Shown here piece after piece: positions 1 through 8,821 of a stretch of 64,000 nt of DNA. Every line of letters begins with the position of its first letter. Within the stretch, counting starts at the first letter, position 1. Where the stretch lies: positions 1,612,001-1,676,000 of the forward strand of contig NZ_CP129672.1 of the NCBI RefSeq assembly GCF_030505195.1, given 5' to 3'. The stretch is from Comamonas testosteroni (GTDB lineage Bacteria > Pseudomonadota > Gammaproteobacteria > Burkholderiales > Burkholderiaceae_C). The position numbers were made by a program, and so were the translations under genes. The notes beneath the pieces are model-generated. The model did no database searches and was not told where the DNA came from. It worked only from the letters and a program-made list of their open reading frames with translations.

Positions 1-530
1 TCTTCACGGAACAGCTTGCTCATGGCCGCACGCATCACGCGGTCCGCATCGCTTTCCAGGCGGTCGATCTCGTCGCAGGTCTTGCTGGCGGCGTCCACGA
101 TCGTGGGGTCCGAGAGGCGGTCCAGCAGCTTGACGGCATCACGCACACGCTCGCAGCAACGCACGCACAGATCGGTCAGACGTGTGATTTCGTCTGTCAT
201 GTGACGCACGTCATACAGTGCCATGGTCTCGGCCGAGTCCTGAATCAGGTCGGCCACGTCGTCCATGGTGTTGATCAGCGAGTGGATATGCTCGCGATCC
301 AGGGGCGTGATGAAGGTCTTGTGCAGCAGCTTGGTGACATCATGGGTCACACGGTCGGCTGCGCGCTCGGCGTTGTCCACATCGGCGTTGTATTTTTCGC
401 GCAGATGGAGATCGTTGTAATTTGCAACGAGTTGCGAGAAAGCATGAGCTGCTTCAACGATGCGGTCCGCATGTTGATTGAACATCTCGAAAAAATTGCC
501 TTCGCGCGGCAATAGCTTGCCAAACAGCAT
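1..530 (-). CDS. DUF47 family (PhoU-like) phosphate transport accessory protein, partial
   Basis: The reading frame is open from an ATG at 530 to the left edge of the window, so the 3' end is missing. An AAGGAG ribosome site lies 5 nt upstream of the ATG. The protein begins MLFGKLLPREGNFFEMF and is all helical, rich in charged Asp/Glu/His-containing helices, as in DUF47 proteins. Members of this family are related to PhoU and usually sit directly upstream of a Pit-type phosphate transporter gene, whose activity or regulation they modify. That partner would lie beyond the left edge. The family call rests on recognition of the N-terminal pattern and helix spacing. Confidence 0.85.
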   Translation of the reverse strand, partial: MLFGKLLPREGNFFEMFNQHADRIVEAAHAFSQLVANYNDLHLREKYNADVDNAERAADRVTHDVTKLLHKTFITPLDREHIHSLINTMDDVADLIQDSAETMALYDVRHMTDEITRLTDLCVRCCERVRDAVKLLDRLSDPTIVDAASKTCDEIDRLESDADRVMRAAMSKLFRE

Positions 531-1030
531 GAATGCTCCTTACCGGGGAAAAGAAACCAGGCGACTCACTGCAAAAAAAGTGCAAGGTTCCCGGCTCAAA
601 CGGGGCGGAGTTTACTCTTGAGTCATTGTGCGTTTCAGCGCGTCTTCAAGACACCCCTTCGGGCACCACGAAAAATAAAATACAAGCTCTGAGCCATGCT
701 AAGAGCTGTCACAAAGCCTGTGATTCCTCCTGACAACAGCACAAAGCAGAAATCCGCCCGCCGAATGCACCGACTGCAGGAGCATGTCACCCTGCCACGC
801 GAAAACGTTCCAAATACTTCTTTTTGTAATATACAAATTCTATTCAATAACAAAAAAGAATTAAAAGGAACTAAAAAGAAATGAATAAAACAATCAAAGA
901 ACCATAAAAAACGTCATTTTTTTGTCATTTTCTTGAATTTCAGGGGAATTAGGGTTCACCCTTGACTGCAGGAGAGCGTCACGGCGGGATAGCGCACCGC
1001 GATCGACAGCGCCAAGGGGCTCGTCGAGAC
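531..1030. other. 500-bp intergenic region with an AT-rich tract
   Basis: This is the gap between the livF stop and the DUF47 start. Its first 250 bases have ordinary composition. From about 815 to 950 it is dominated by A and T runs, unlike anything else in the window. An 8-codon open frame with a ribosome-site-like AAAGGA occurs at 881-907 but is too short to call. No clear rho-independent terminator for the liv operon is visible here. Confidence 0.6.
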
Positions 1031-1795
1031 CTACTCTCCCAGGTAAGCCGCACGCACGCGCGGATCGCTCAGCAAGGTCTGACCCGGCCCCGTCATGGTG
1101 ATGATGCCGGACTCCATGACATAACCCCGATCGGCCAGCGCCAGCGCGCGACTGGCGTTCTGCTCCACCAGCACCATGGTCACGCCCAGCGCATAGACAT
1201 TGCTGACCACCTCGAAGATCTTGTCCACCATGATGGGCGACAAGCCCATGGACGGCTCGTCCAGCAGCAGCACCTTGGGCTGGCTCATGAGCGCGCGGGC
1301 CATGGCCAGCATCTGCTGCTCGCCCCCGGACATGGTGCCCGCCAACTGATCCTTGCGCTCCTTCAGACGCGGAAAGATGCCGAACATGCGCTCGATATCC
1401 GCCTGTATGCCGGCCTTGTCCTTGCGCGTGTAGGCCCCCATGAGCAAATTTTCGGTGATCGTCATGCGAGCGAACACGCCGCGCCCCTCCGGCACCATGA
1501 CCAGGCCTTCGGCCACCAGATCCCAGGCGCCCTTGCCCTTGATGCTCTTGCCGAGGTAGAGAATGTCGCCATCGGCAATCGGCAGCCCTCGCGTGACAGC
1601 CTTCATCGTCGTGGTTTTGCCCGCGCCGTTGGAGCCGATCAGTGACACCAGCTCGCCCTGATGCACCTGAAAGTCCACGCCCTTCACAGCCTGAATGCCG
1701 CCATAGCCCACCTTCAGGCCCTTGACCTGCAGCAACACCGGGGCCGTGGACTTGGAGGCCTGCGCCTGTTCCAGCACTTGATCCTGCATCTTCAA
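1031..1795 (-). CDS. livF: Branched-chain amino acid ABC transporter, ATP-binding protein LivF
   Basis: This is a 254-residue ABC ATPase of the LivF type, one of two ATPases that power high-affinity uptake of leucine, isoleucine and valine, or related compounds such as amides. Walker A (GSNGAGKT) is at residues 54-61, the signature MSGGEQ near 155-160, and Walker B (VLLLDEP) near 175-181. The ATG overlaps the livG stop by 4 nt (ATGA), showing translational coupling. It is the last gene of livHMGF. Substrate specificity cannot be read from the ATPase, and many LivF-like proteins in this family of bacteria serve aromatic acid or amide uptake. Confidence 0.92.
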   Translation of the reverse strand: MKMQDQVLEQAQASKSTAPVLLQVKGLKVGYGGIQAVKGVDFQVHQGELVSLIGSNGAGKTTTMKAVTRGLPIADGDILYLGKSIKGKGAWDLVAEGLVMVPEGRGVFARMTITENLLMGAYTRKDKAGIQADIERMFGIFPRLKERKDQLAGTMSGGEQQMLAMARALMSQPKVLLLDEPSMGLSPIMVDKIFEVVSNVYALGVTMVLVEQNASRALALADRGYVMESGIITMTGPGQTLLSDPRVRAAYLGE

Positions 1796-2574
1796 TGGCC
1801 TCCCGTGCCCAGATAGGCTTCAATCACTTTTTCATTCTTCTGCACTTCGGCAGGCGTGCCTTCGGCAATCGGCTTGCCATAGTCCAGCACCGTCACGCGG
1901 TCGCACAGACCCATGACCAGCTTCACATCGTGCTCGATGAGCAAGATGGTGCGGTGGTCGTTGCGAATGCGGTCGATCAGCTCACGCAGCTGCACCTTCT
2001 CGGTCGCGTTCATGCCGGCGGCCGGCTCATCCAGCGCAATGAGCTGCGGGTCCGTCGCCAATGCTCGGGCAATCTCCAGGCGACGCTGGTCGCCATAGGA
2101 CAGGGTGCGCGCCTTGAAGTCCGCATATTTGCCGATGCCGACATAGTCGAGCAGCTCACGGGAGCGGGCGCGGATCGCGGCTTCCTCGGCCTTGAAGCCC
2201 TTGGTGCGAAACACCGCCCCGAGCAGGCCCGAATGCGTGCGCACATGGCGACCGACCATGACGTTTTCCAGTGCCGTCATCTCGGCGAACAGGCGGATGT
2301 TCTGAAAGGTCCGGGCAATGCCGGCCCGGGCCACCTTGTGCACCGCCGTCGGCTCATAGGGCTTTCCGGCCAGCTCGAACTTGCCGGTATCGGGCGTATA
2401 AAGGCCTGTGATCACGTTGAAAAACGTGGTCTTGCCTGCGCCATTCGGGCCGATCAGGCCATAGACCTGGCCTCTGTCAATCTTCATGCCCACACCGGAC
2501 AGCGCCTGCAAACCGCCAAAGCGCTTGGAGATGTCCGAGACATGAAGGACTGCGGAAGTCGTGCTCTCTGCCAT
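1792..2574 (-). CDS. livG: Branched-chain amino acid ABC transporter, ATP-binding protein LivG
   Basis: This 260-residue ABC ATPase pairs with LivF on the cytoplasmic face of the LivHM permease. Walker A (GPNGAGKT) is at residues 42-49, followed by a LivG-type variant signature (LSYGDQRRLEIARAL) and a Walker B ending ALDEPAAGMN. The AGMN after Walker B is typical of LivG, whereas LivF has MGLS. It starts 30 nt after the livM stop and overlaps livF by 4 nt. Length is normal for the family. Confidence 0.93.
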   Translation of the reverse strand: MAESTTSAVLHVSDISKRFGGLQALSGVGMKIDRGQVYGLIGPNGAGKTTFFNVITGLYTPDTGKFELAGKPYEPTAVHKVARAGIARTFQNIRLFAEMTALENVMVGRHVRTHSGLLGAVFRTKGFKAEEAAIRARSRELLDYVGIGKYADFKARTLSYGDQRRLEIARALATDPQLIALDEPAAGMNATEKVQLRELIDRIRNDHRTILLIEHDVKLVMGLCDRVTVLDYGKPIAEGTPAEVQKNEKVIEAYLGTGGH

Positions 2575-2604
2575 ATCAGTTCACATTCCTTGTCTGTGCA
2601 GTCA

Positions 2605-3690
2605 TCAGGACTGACGGTCCAGGCTTTTGGCATGCTCGGGCGTGGGCCACAGGCCGCGCGGGCGCATCAGCATGATGACGATCATGGCCAGGGCAATCAG
2701 CAACTGGCGCAATATGGAAGCATCGAGGCGCCCATCGGTCATCTGCTGCAGCGGCCCGGCCACATAGCGCAGCACCTCGGGCAGGGCCGAGAGCAGCACC
2801 GCCCCCAGAATCACGCCAGGGATGTGGCCCAGGCCGCCGAGAACGACCATGGCCACGATCATCACGGACTCCATGAGGCTGAAGGACTCAGGCGAGACAA
2901 AGCCCTGGAAGGCCGAAAACATGGAGCCGGCCACGCCGCCAAACGAAGCGCCCATGCCGAAGGCCAGCAGCTTCATGTTGCGCACATTGATGCCCATGGC
3001 CTTGGCGGCGATTTCATCCTCCCGGATCGCCATCCAGGCACGGCCTATGCGCGAATCCTGCAGGCGGTAGCAGATCACGATGGTGGCCAGCACCAGCACC
3101 AGAAACAGGTAGTAGTACAGCGTGACGGAGGAGATGTCGTAGCCGAAGATCTCATGCCGCTTGGCCAGGTCGAAGCCGAAGATCTTGACCGAATCGATCT
3201 GACCAATACCCTTGGGACCGTTGGTGACGTTGACGGGCTGATCCAGATTGTTCAGAAAGATGCGGATGATCTCGCCGAAGCCCAGTGTCACGATGGCCAG
3301 GTAATCACCGCGCAGCCGCAGCACCGGCAACCCCAGCAGCACGCCCGTACAGGCGGCCAGCAGCATTCCAAGCGGAATCACCAGCCAGATCGAGGTGTGC
3401 AGTCCGTTGGGAAACATGGCCACAAAACCTTCGAAGGTCTCGGCCAGATGCGGCGATGCCATGAGCGCAAACATATACGCGCCCACAGCATAGAAGGCCA
3501 CATAGCCCAGATCCAGCAGGCCGGCGTAGCCGACCACAATGTTCAGACCCAGCGCCAGCATCACATAGAGCAGGGCCAGATCGGCGATGCGCACCCAGGC
3601 GTTGCCGAAATACTGCAGGATCAGCGGCAGCACCAGCAGGCCTATGCCGCCCAGAATCCAGTGGAGTGTCTTGTTGTTCTTCATGGGCAC
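2605..3690 (-). CDS. livM: Branched-chain amino acid ABC transporter permease LivM
   Basis: This is a 361-residue inner-membrane permease with about ten hydrophobic segments. It carries the LivM hallmark stretch YVMLALGLNIVVGYAGLLDLG near the N-terminus, and the EAA-like loop around the RLGRAWMAIREDEIAAKAMGI-type region (here RIGRAWMAIREDEIAAKAMG). It forms the heterodimeric channel with LivH. Only 3 nt separate its start from the livH stop. Nothing is truncated. Confidence 0.92.
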   Translation of the reverse strand: MPMKNNKTLHWILGGIGLLVLPLILQYFGNAWVRIADLALLYVMLALGLNIVVGYAGLLDLGYVAFYAVGAYMFALMASPHLAETFEGFVAMFPNGLHTSIWLVIPLGMLLAACTGVLLGLPVLRLRGDYLAIVTLGFGEIIRIFLNNLDQPVNVTNGPKGIGQIDSVKIFGFDLAKRHEIFGYDISSVTLYYYLFLVLVLATIVICYRLQDSRIGRAWMAIREDEIAAKAMGINVRNMKLLAFGMGASFGGVAGSMFSAFQGFVSPESFSLMESVMIVAMVVLGGLGHIPGVILGAVLLSALPEVLRYVAGPLQQMTDGRLDASILRQLLIALAMIVIMLMRPRGLWPTPEHAKSLDRQS

Positions 3691-3693
3691 TCC

Positions 3694-4623
3694 TCAGGCA
3701 CGATCCGCCACACGCTCACCCAGCAGGCCCGAAGGGCGCAGCGTCAGGATGATGATGAGCACGATGAAGGCAAAGATGTCGGTGTACTGGCTGCCCAGCA
3801 CGCCCCCCGTCAGGTCACCGATATAGCCCGAGCCGATGGACTCGATCAGCCCCAGCAGCAGCCCCCCCACCACGGCCCCGGCCAGATTGCCGATGCCGCC
3901 GAACACGGCCGCCGTAAAGGCCTTGAGACCCGGCAGAAAGCCCATGGTGTGATGAGCCGTGCCGTAGTTGGAGGCGTACATGATGCCGGCAATCGCCGCA
4001 AGCACGGCACCGATGATGAAGGTGGCGGAAATCACCATATCGGGCTTGACGCCCATCAGCGCTGCCACGCGCGGGTTCTCGGCCGTGGCCCGCATGGCGC
4101 GCCCCAGCCTGGTGTAGTTGACCAGATACATCAGCGTGGCCAGCGCAATCGCCGTGACCACCAGCACCAGAATCTGCGTGGGTGTGATCACCGCCGTGCC
4201 GATCTCATAGGGCGTGGACGACAGCAACGTGGGATAAGCCTTGTAATTGGGCTTCCAGATGATCATGGCCAGGGTCTGCAGCAGGATGGAGACACCGATG
4301 GCCGTGATCAGCGGGGCCAGTCGCGGGCTGTTGCGCAGCGGCCGGTAGGCGACCTTCTCGATCACGAGGTTCAGCGACGCGGCCACCACGCAGGCGATGA
4401 TGGCGGCAACCAAAAGCATGAGCCAGCCCGGCAGATAAGGCATGGCCTCCTGCATCAGGCCGATGCAGCTCCAGCTGGTCAAAGCCCCCACCATCAGCAC
4501 CTCGCCGTGCGCGAAGTTGATCAGCTGAATGATGCCGTACACCATGGTGTAGCCCAGGGCTATCAAGGCGTACATACTGCCTAACACCAGACCATTGATG
4601 ATCTGCTGCAGCAAGATATCCAT
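3694..4623 (-). CDS. livH: Branched-chain amino acid ABC transporter permease LivH
   Basis: This is a 309-residue permease and the first gene of the operon. The start at 4623 (MDILLQQIINGL) is preferred over an in-frame start 27 nt upstream because a GGGGAG ribosome site sits 8 nt before it and because LivH proteins begin this way. The motif YALIALGYTMVYGIIQLINF and the GE following it are diagnostic of LivH. Two further GxxxRAMRATAENP-type cytoplasmic loop features support the call. No livK gene for the periplasmic binding protein precedes it; the next gene upstream is rarA. Confidence 0.93.
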   Translation of the reverse strand: MDILLQQIINGLVLGSMYALIALGYTMVYGIIQLINFAHGEVLMVGALTSWSCIGLMQEAMPYLPGWLMLLVAAIIACVVAASLNLVIEKVAYRPLRNSPRLAPLITAIGVSILLQTLAMIIWKPNYKAYPTLLSSTPYEIGTAVITPTQILVLVVTAIALATLMYLVNYTRLGRAMRATAENPRVAALMGVKPDMVISATFIIGAVLAAIAGIMYASNYGTAHHTMGFLPGLKAFTAAVFGGIGNLAGAVVGGLLLGLIESIGSGYIGDLTGGVLGSQYTDIFAFIVLIIILTLRPSGLLGERVADRA

Positions 4624-4973
4624 AAGCGCGCTCCCCTTCCCTCGATCCAAGACGGAGACACTGCGAGCCTCTCATCCCGAACGACGGAGCCAGCGATGCC
4701 ATGGTTCCCCTTCTGCAGTCCGCCGCTTTGTGGGCCGCTTGTCGCAAAAGAGTGAATCGATTCTAGGGAGCTGTTTTCAGGACTCAGGGCCGGGGTTTCC
4801 CGTGCGCAGGCCCCAAATGCTGCAGCGCAATAATTTCATCGGCAGCGCAAGTCCAATAAATACAGGCACTTAGTCATGGGCCGCTACTCAATCTAGCGAA
4901 AAACCCTGAAAACACCGCAAAAAATGCAGCATTCAACTAGTGCCAGTTGTGCAACATCTGGGCAACTCGCTCT
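4624..4973. other. Intergenic region upstream of the liv operon
   Basis: This 350-bp gap lies between the livH start and the rarA stop, and must hold the liv promoter because both genes run leftward. It contains a 9-bp direct repeat GCAGCGCAA at 4822-4830 and 4842-4850. I see no convincing sigma-70 -35/-10 pair, terminator or small gene. Confidence 0.5.
4822..4850. promoter_or_regulatory. Direct repeat, possible operator for livHMGF
   Basis: Two perfect copies of GCAGCGCAA start 20 bp apart, about two helical turns, roughly 200 bp upstream of livH. Same-face spacing is what a dimeric or cooperative regulator would need. The assignment to liv is by position only. Confidence 0.3.
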
Positions 4974-6314
4974 TTACAAGCCTGCCGGCTCGTCATCTGC
5001 CGCACGGGCGGCGTCGTTGAGCGCCTTGAGTTCTGCCAGCTTCTGGCCGATCTTGATTTCCAGCCCGCGCGCCACGGGCTGGTAGAAGCCCTGATCTTCC
5101 ATTCCATCAGGCAAATAGCGCTCGCCCGCCGCAAAGCCGCCCTCCTCGCTGTGGGCATAGCGGTAGTCCCGCCCATAGTCCAGCTGCTTCATCAGCTTGG
5201 TAGGTGCATTGCGCAGATGCAGCGGCACAGGCCTTGTAGAGTCGCCCTTCACAAAGGCCTTGGCCTTGTTGTAGGCCATGTAGCCGGCATTGCTCTTGGG
5301 CGCGACGGCCAGGTAGATCACGGCCTGGGCCAGCGCCAGCTCGCCCTCGGGGCTACCCAGGCGTTCATAAGTCGCAGCGGCATCGTTGCACATCTGCATG
5401 GCACGCGGGTCGGCAAGTCCTATGTCTTCCCATGCCATGCGCACGATGCGACGCGCCAGATAGCGCGGGTCGGCGCCGCCATCCAGCATGCGGCAAAACC
5501 AGTAAAGCGCCGCATCGGGGTCCGAGCCGCGCACGGATTTGTGCAGTGCGCTGATGGTGTCGTAGAACTGCTCGCCACCCTTGTCATAGCGGCGCATGCG
5601 CTCGCCCAGCACCTTGAGCAGCCAGCCATCGGTAATGCTTTCCACTCCGGCCTGCTCGGCCGTGATGGACAGGGTCTCCAGCGTGTTCAGCAAGCGGCGC
5701 GCATCGCCGTCAGCATAGGCAATCAAGCGCTCCAGCGCTTCATCTTCAATCGCTGGAACCGCTTTGATGGCCTGGGCTTTGGCCACAATCTGCCTTAAAT
5801 CGTCAGTCGTCAGGCTTTGCAGCACATAGACGGCCGCCCGCGACAGCAGGGCCGAGTTGACCTCGAACGACGGGTTCTCCGTGGTCGCGCCGATGAAGGT
5901 GAACAGCCCGCTTTCCACGTGAGGCAAAAAGGCGTCTTGCTGGCTTTTGTTGAAGCGATGCACCTCGTCCACAAACACAATGGTGCGCTGCTGCAACAGT
6001 CCGCTTCGCGCCGCCTGCGCCTGTTCCACGGCCTCGCGGATGTCCTTGACGCCGCCCAGCACGGCGCTGATGGAGATGAACTGCGCATCAAAGGCATCGG
6101 CCATCAGGCGCGCAATCGTGGTCTTGCCCACTCCCGGCGGGCCCCAGAGTATGCAGCTATGCGGGCGACCCGACTCAAAGGCCAGGCGCAGCGGCATGCC
6201 CTCGCCCAACACATGCTGCTGGCCGATGACTTCGGCCAGAGTGTGCGGTCGCAGGCGCTCGGCCAGGGGCTGATGGGGAACGGCTGGGGAATGGGAGTTG
6301 ATGTGCGTGACCAT
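4974..6314 (-). CDS. rarA: Replication-associated recombination protein A (RarA/MgsA AAA+ ATPase)
   Basis: This 446-residue clamp-loader-like AAA+ ATPase acts at stalled replication forks together with SSB and RecA. Walker A (GPPGVGKTT) is at residues 58-66, Walker B (TIVFVDEVHRF) near 111-121, and sensor 1 follows in FIGATTENPSFEVN. The C-terminal tetramerisation domain contains the conserved DPDAALYWFCRMLDGGADPRYLARR-type region. Length matches the family. The ATG has a GAGGGG ribosome site 3-8 nt upstream. In many proteobacteria rarA is next to lolA-ftsK, and here those genes follow within 2 kb, with brnQ inserted between. Confidence 0.95.
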   Translation of the reverse strand: MVTHINSHSPAVPHQPLAERLRPHTLAEVIGQQHVLGEGMPLRLAFESGRPHSCILWGPPGVGKTTIARLMADAFDAQFISISAVLGGVKDIREAVEQAQAARSGLLQQRTIVFVDEVHRFNKSQQDAFLPHVESGLFTFIGATTENPSFEVNSALLSRAAVYVLQSLTTDDLRQIVAKAQAIKAVPAIEDEALERLIAYADGDARRLLNTLETLSITAEQAGVESITDGWLLKVLGERMRRYDKGGEQFYDTISALHKSVRGSDPDAALYWFCRMLDGGADPRYLARRIVRMAWEDIGLADPRAMQMCNDAAATYERLGSPEGELALAQAVIYLAVAPKSNAGYMAYNKAKAFVKGDSTRPVPLHLRNAPTKLMKQLDYGRDYRYAHSEEGGFAAGERYLPDGMEDQGFYQPVARGLEIKIGQKLAELKALNDAARAADDEPAGL

Positions 6315-6713
6315 GACCCCTCAAGTATCCAACGCTCCGGGCAGTTGCGCATTCAAATGGGTTGGGGCTGTTTGCACAACGAATGCCGCCATTACTTATC
6401 CACCTTAACCCCTGCATCCTTATCAGAATTTCTCATAAGAGAAAATAGCGTTTTAACGGATTCAATCTCTCCATTAACGAGGCCACCCCTCGCCCCATGG
6501 AGGTACTGCCCCCATCCGGCCTGCCAAAAACCAGGCCAGCCAGGCCCGGCAGCACGCTTAGATTCATTGCTGGCCGCCTCATCTGCGCCACGCAATGCCT
6601 GTGCCTGATAGGGCTACCGCCATCAGCCAGAAATCAATCGAAAGCATCCGCAACTTTCCTTGGTTCCACATTGCTCCAGGGCGTGCCAGCGCTGCACGCC
6701 TGAGCCTAAGCGT
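6315..6713. other. Divergent intergenic region rarA/brnQ
   Basis: The region holds the promoters of both rarA and brnQ. It contains the 21-bp palindrome at 6419-6439 within an AT-richer stretch (about 6390-6480). No gene is supported here; the in-frame extension of brnQ upstream of 6714 lacks a ribosome site and homology-like sequence. Confidence 0.5.
6419..6439. promoter_or_regulatory. Near-perfect 21-bp palindrome, candidate operator
   Basis: The sequence CTTATCAGAATTTCTCATAAG is a dyad with only two mismatched pairs around a central base. It lies about 105 bp upstream of the rarA start and 275 bp upstream of the brnQ start. Its AT-rich core resembles sites bound by dimeric regulators such as Lrp/AsnC-family proteins, which commonly control branched-chain amino acid transport. 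The regulator is inferred. Confidence 0.4.
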
Positions 6714-8042
6714 ATGAAAAAACTCAAGACCTGGGACATTTTTGCCCTCGGCTTCATGACCTTTGCCCTGTTCCTCGGGGCCGGCAACATCATCTTCCCG
6801 CCTATGGTGGGCCTGGCAGCCGGTGAAAACCTGCTCGGCGCCTCAACCGGCTTTTTGCTGACGGGTGTCGGTCTGCCCCTTCTCGGCGTCGTCGCTCTCG
6901 CACGCGTGGGTGGCGGTCTGGACACCTTGACCAGCCCCATCGGCCGAATTGCCGGTCTGGTGCTGGCCGTGGCCATCTATCTGACCATCGGCCCTCTGTT
7001 TGCAACGCCGCGCACGGCCACCGTATCCTTCGAGATGGGACTGGCTCCCTTTGTCGGTAACACGCCCGCCATGCTGCTGGCCTTCACCATCGCTTACTTT
7101 GTGGCGGTGGCGCTGCTGTCGCTCTTCCCCGGCAAGCTCATGGACAACGTGGGCAAGATCATCACGCCCGTGCTGATTCTGGCTCTTGCCGTGCTCGGCG
7201 GCTCCGCCGTGCTGGCTCCTGTGGATGGCTACAGTCTCAGCACCGAGGCCTATGCCACGCAGGCGGCCGCCTTCTCCGAAGGCTTTCTGCAGGGCTATCA
7301 GACCATGGACGCCCTGGCCTCGCTGATCTTCGGTATCGTCATCGTCAACGCGATCAAGGCGGCTGGAGTGAGCGACGGCAAGCTGCACACCCGCTACTGC
7401 ATCTACGCCGGCATCATTGCCGCGACCTGCCTGGGCCTGGTCTATGTCTCGCTGATGTACCTGGGTGCCACCAACAGCGAACTGGCTACCAACGCCACCA
7501 CCGGCGTGCAGATCCTCACGGCCTTTGTACAGCAGACCTTTGGCCCCGCTGGCCTGTGGCTGCTGGCCATCGTCATCATGCTGGCCTGCCTGACCACCGG
7601 CGTGGGCCTGATTACCGCTTGCAGCAGCTTCTTCAGCGAGCTGACCGGCATCTCCTACCGCACCATGGTCATCGGCCTGTCAGTCTTCAGTGCAGCCGTG
7701 GCCAACCAGGGCCTGGCCCAGCTGATTGCCGTCGCCGTGCCAGTGCTCGTGGGGCTGTACCCCGTGGCCATCGCCCTGATCGCTCTGAGCCTGCTGCACC
7801 GCTGGAATCAGCCGGCGCGCGTCTACATTCCCGTAATGGCCGTCTCCCTGATCTTTGGCCTGTTTGACGCTGCCAAGGCCGCCAAGCTTGATGCACTGGT
7901 GCCCGCCTGGTTGGACAAACTGCCCGGCGCCGCCCTGGGCATGGGCTGGGTCACCCCCGTGGTCGGCGTGCTGGTGATTGCAGGCCTGCTGGACTTCGCC
8001 ATCGGCAACAAGCAAAGTGCCGCAAACGCCACACGCGCCTGA
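6714..8042 (+). CDS. brnQ: Branched-chain amino acid transport system II carrier protein BrnQ
   Basis: This 442-residue LIVCS-family secondary transporter imports Leu, Ile and Val with Na+ or H+. About twelve hydrophobic helices are visible, and the N-terminus has the family signature FALGFMTFALFLGAGNIIFPPMVG. The start at 6714 (MKKLKTWDIF) is chosen because this signature begins at a fixed short distance from the N-terminus in BrnQ proteins; the frame is open further upstream. Together with livHMGF 2 kb away it gives two independent branched-chain amino acid uptake systems around rarA. A strong terminator follows at 8111-8145. Confidence 0.93.
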   Translation: MKKLKTWDIFALGFMTFALFLGAGNIIFPPMVGLAAGENLLGASTGFLLTGVGLPLLGVVALARVGGGLDTLTSPIGRIAGLVLAVAIYLTIGPLFATPRTATVSFEMGLAPFVGNTPAMLLAFTIAYFVAVALLSLFPGKLMDNVGKIITPVLILALAVLGGSAVLAPVDGYSLSTEAYATQAAAFSEGFLQGYQTMDALASLIFGIVIVNAIKAAGVSDGKLHTRYCIYAGIIAATCLGLVYVSLMYLGATNSELATNATTGVQILTAFVQQTFGPAGLWLLAIVIMLACLTTGVGLITACSSFFSELTGISYRTMVIGLSVFSAAVANQGLAQLIAVAVPVLVGLYPVAIALIALSLLHRWNQPARVYIPVMAVSLIFGLFDAAKAAKLDALVPAWLDKLPGAALGMGWVTPVVGVLVIAGLLDFAIGNKQSAANATRA

Positions 8043-8110
8043 TCACAGTCCCTACCAAAGCGCAACTGGCTGCGCTCTACTCACAAGGGCTTAAACCCGA
8101 TTCCTGCAAC

Positions 8111-8145
8111 AAAAAGGCCTGCGGACACAATCCGCAGGCCTTTTT
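8111..8145. terminator. Bidirectional rho-independent terminator between brnQ and lolA
   Basis: A perfect 15-bp stem (8111-8125 with 8131-8145) and a 5-nt loop end in T5 on the plus strand and T5 on the minus strand, so it serves the convergent genes brnQ and lolA. Confidence 0.95.
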
Positions 8146-8165
8146 GCTGATGCGTGCCGCGATCT

Positions 8166-8801
8166 TTACTGCTTGAGCACGTCAGCCCCCTTGGGCACCG
8201 TGAAGTGGAAGGTCGATGCCGGCAGCGAAGCCTGGGTTTGCAGGCCCTTGAACTGCATCAGCGAGCGCTGGCCAAAGCTGTCCTCGATATCCAGAGCCGC
8301 CAGCTTGCCCTCGGGGGTGAAGCCTATGCGCACGCTCTTGAGCTGGCCGCCTTTCTGCCTGGGACTGGCCAGCACCCATTCCAGACCGTCGGCGTCAGGC
8401 TGGTTGCCCAGCTCGAAATCGGCCTTCAAGGCCTTGAGGTCGGTGGCCGATGTCAGGATGGCCGCCGGTGTGCTGCCCAGCACCTGGGCCTGGGCACGCT
8501 CCGTCACCTGATTCAGGTCGGCGTCGTACAGCCATAGCGTCTTGCCGTCAGCCACGATGAGCTGCTCGAAAGGCTTGGTGTAGTTGAAACGGAACTTGCC
8601 GGGCCGCTGGAACTCGAAGCTGCCGCTGGAGACCTTGGTACGCGCCTCCTGCCCGGACTTGGGCGGCGAGGTCACGGACTGGGTGAAATCCGCCTTGCCG
8701 GCCTGCACGGTCTTCATGAAGGACTCAAGGCTTTTCAGGCCATCGGCCATTGCAGCACCTGCGCTGCCGGCGATCAAAATTGCAGTCAAAAGACGTTTCA
8801 T
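8166..8801 (-). CDS. lolA: Outer membrane lipoprotein carrier protein LolA
   Basis: This 211-residue periplasmic chaperone carries lipoproteins from the LolCDE complex to the outer membrane. The start at 8801 (MKRLLTAILIAGSAGAAMA) has AGGAG 5 nt upstream and yields a clear signal peptide ending AMA near residue 19. The mature part contains the LolA pattern FxQ and FxxxRPGKFRFNYTKPFEQLIVADG. It follows ftsK by 20 nt and is probably cotranscribed with it. Its partners lolD and the permease gene are 40 kb away at 47.9-49.8 kb. Confidence 0.93.
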   Translation of the reverse strand: MKRLLTAILIAGSAGAAMADGLKSLESFMKTVQAGKADFTQSVTSPPKSGQEARTKVSSGSFEFQRPGKFRFNYTKPFEQLIVADGKTLWLYDADLNQVTERAQAQVLGSTPAAILTSATDLKALKADFELGNQPDADGLEWVLASPRQKGGQLKSVRIGFTPEGKLAALDIEDSFGQRSLMQFKGLQTQASLPASTFHFTVPKGADVLKQ

Positions 8802-8821
8802 GAATCTCCTTCTTGTGCGGC

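Noticed and set aside
881..907. Eight-codon open frame MNKTIKEP with an AAAGGA upstream
   Set aside because: Too short and located in an A-rich tract where such patterns arise by chance.
1795..4584. A 929-codon open frame opposite livG, livM and livH
   Set aside because: It is a shadow frame of three genes with clear family motifs; its translation is His/Gln/Arg-rich and low in complexity.
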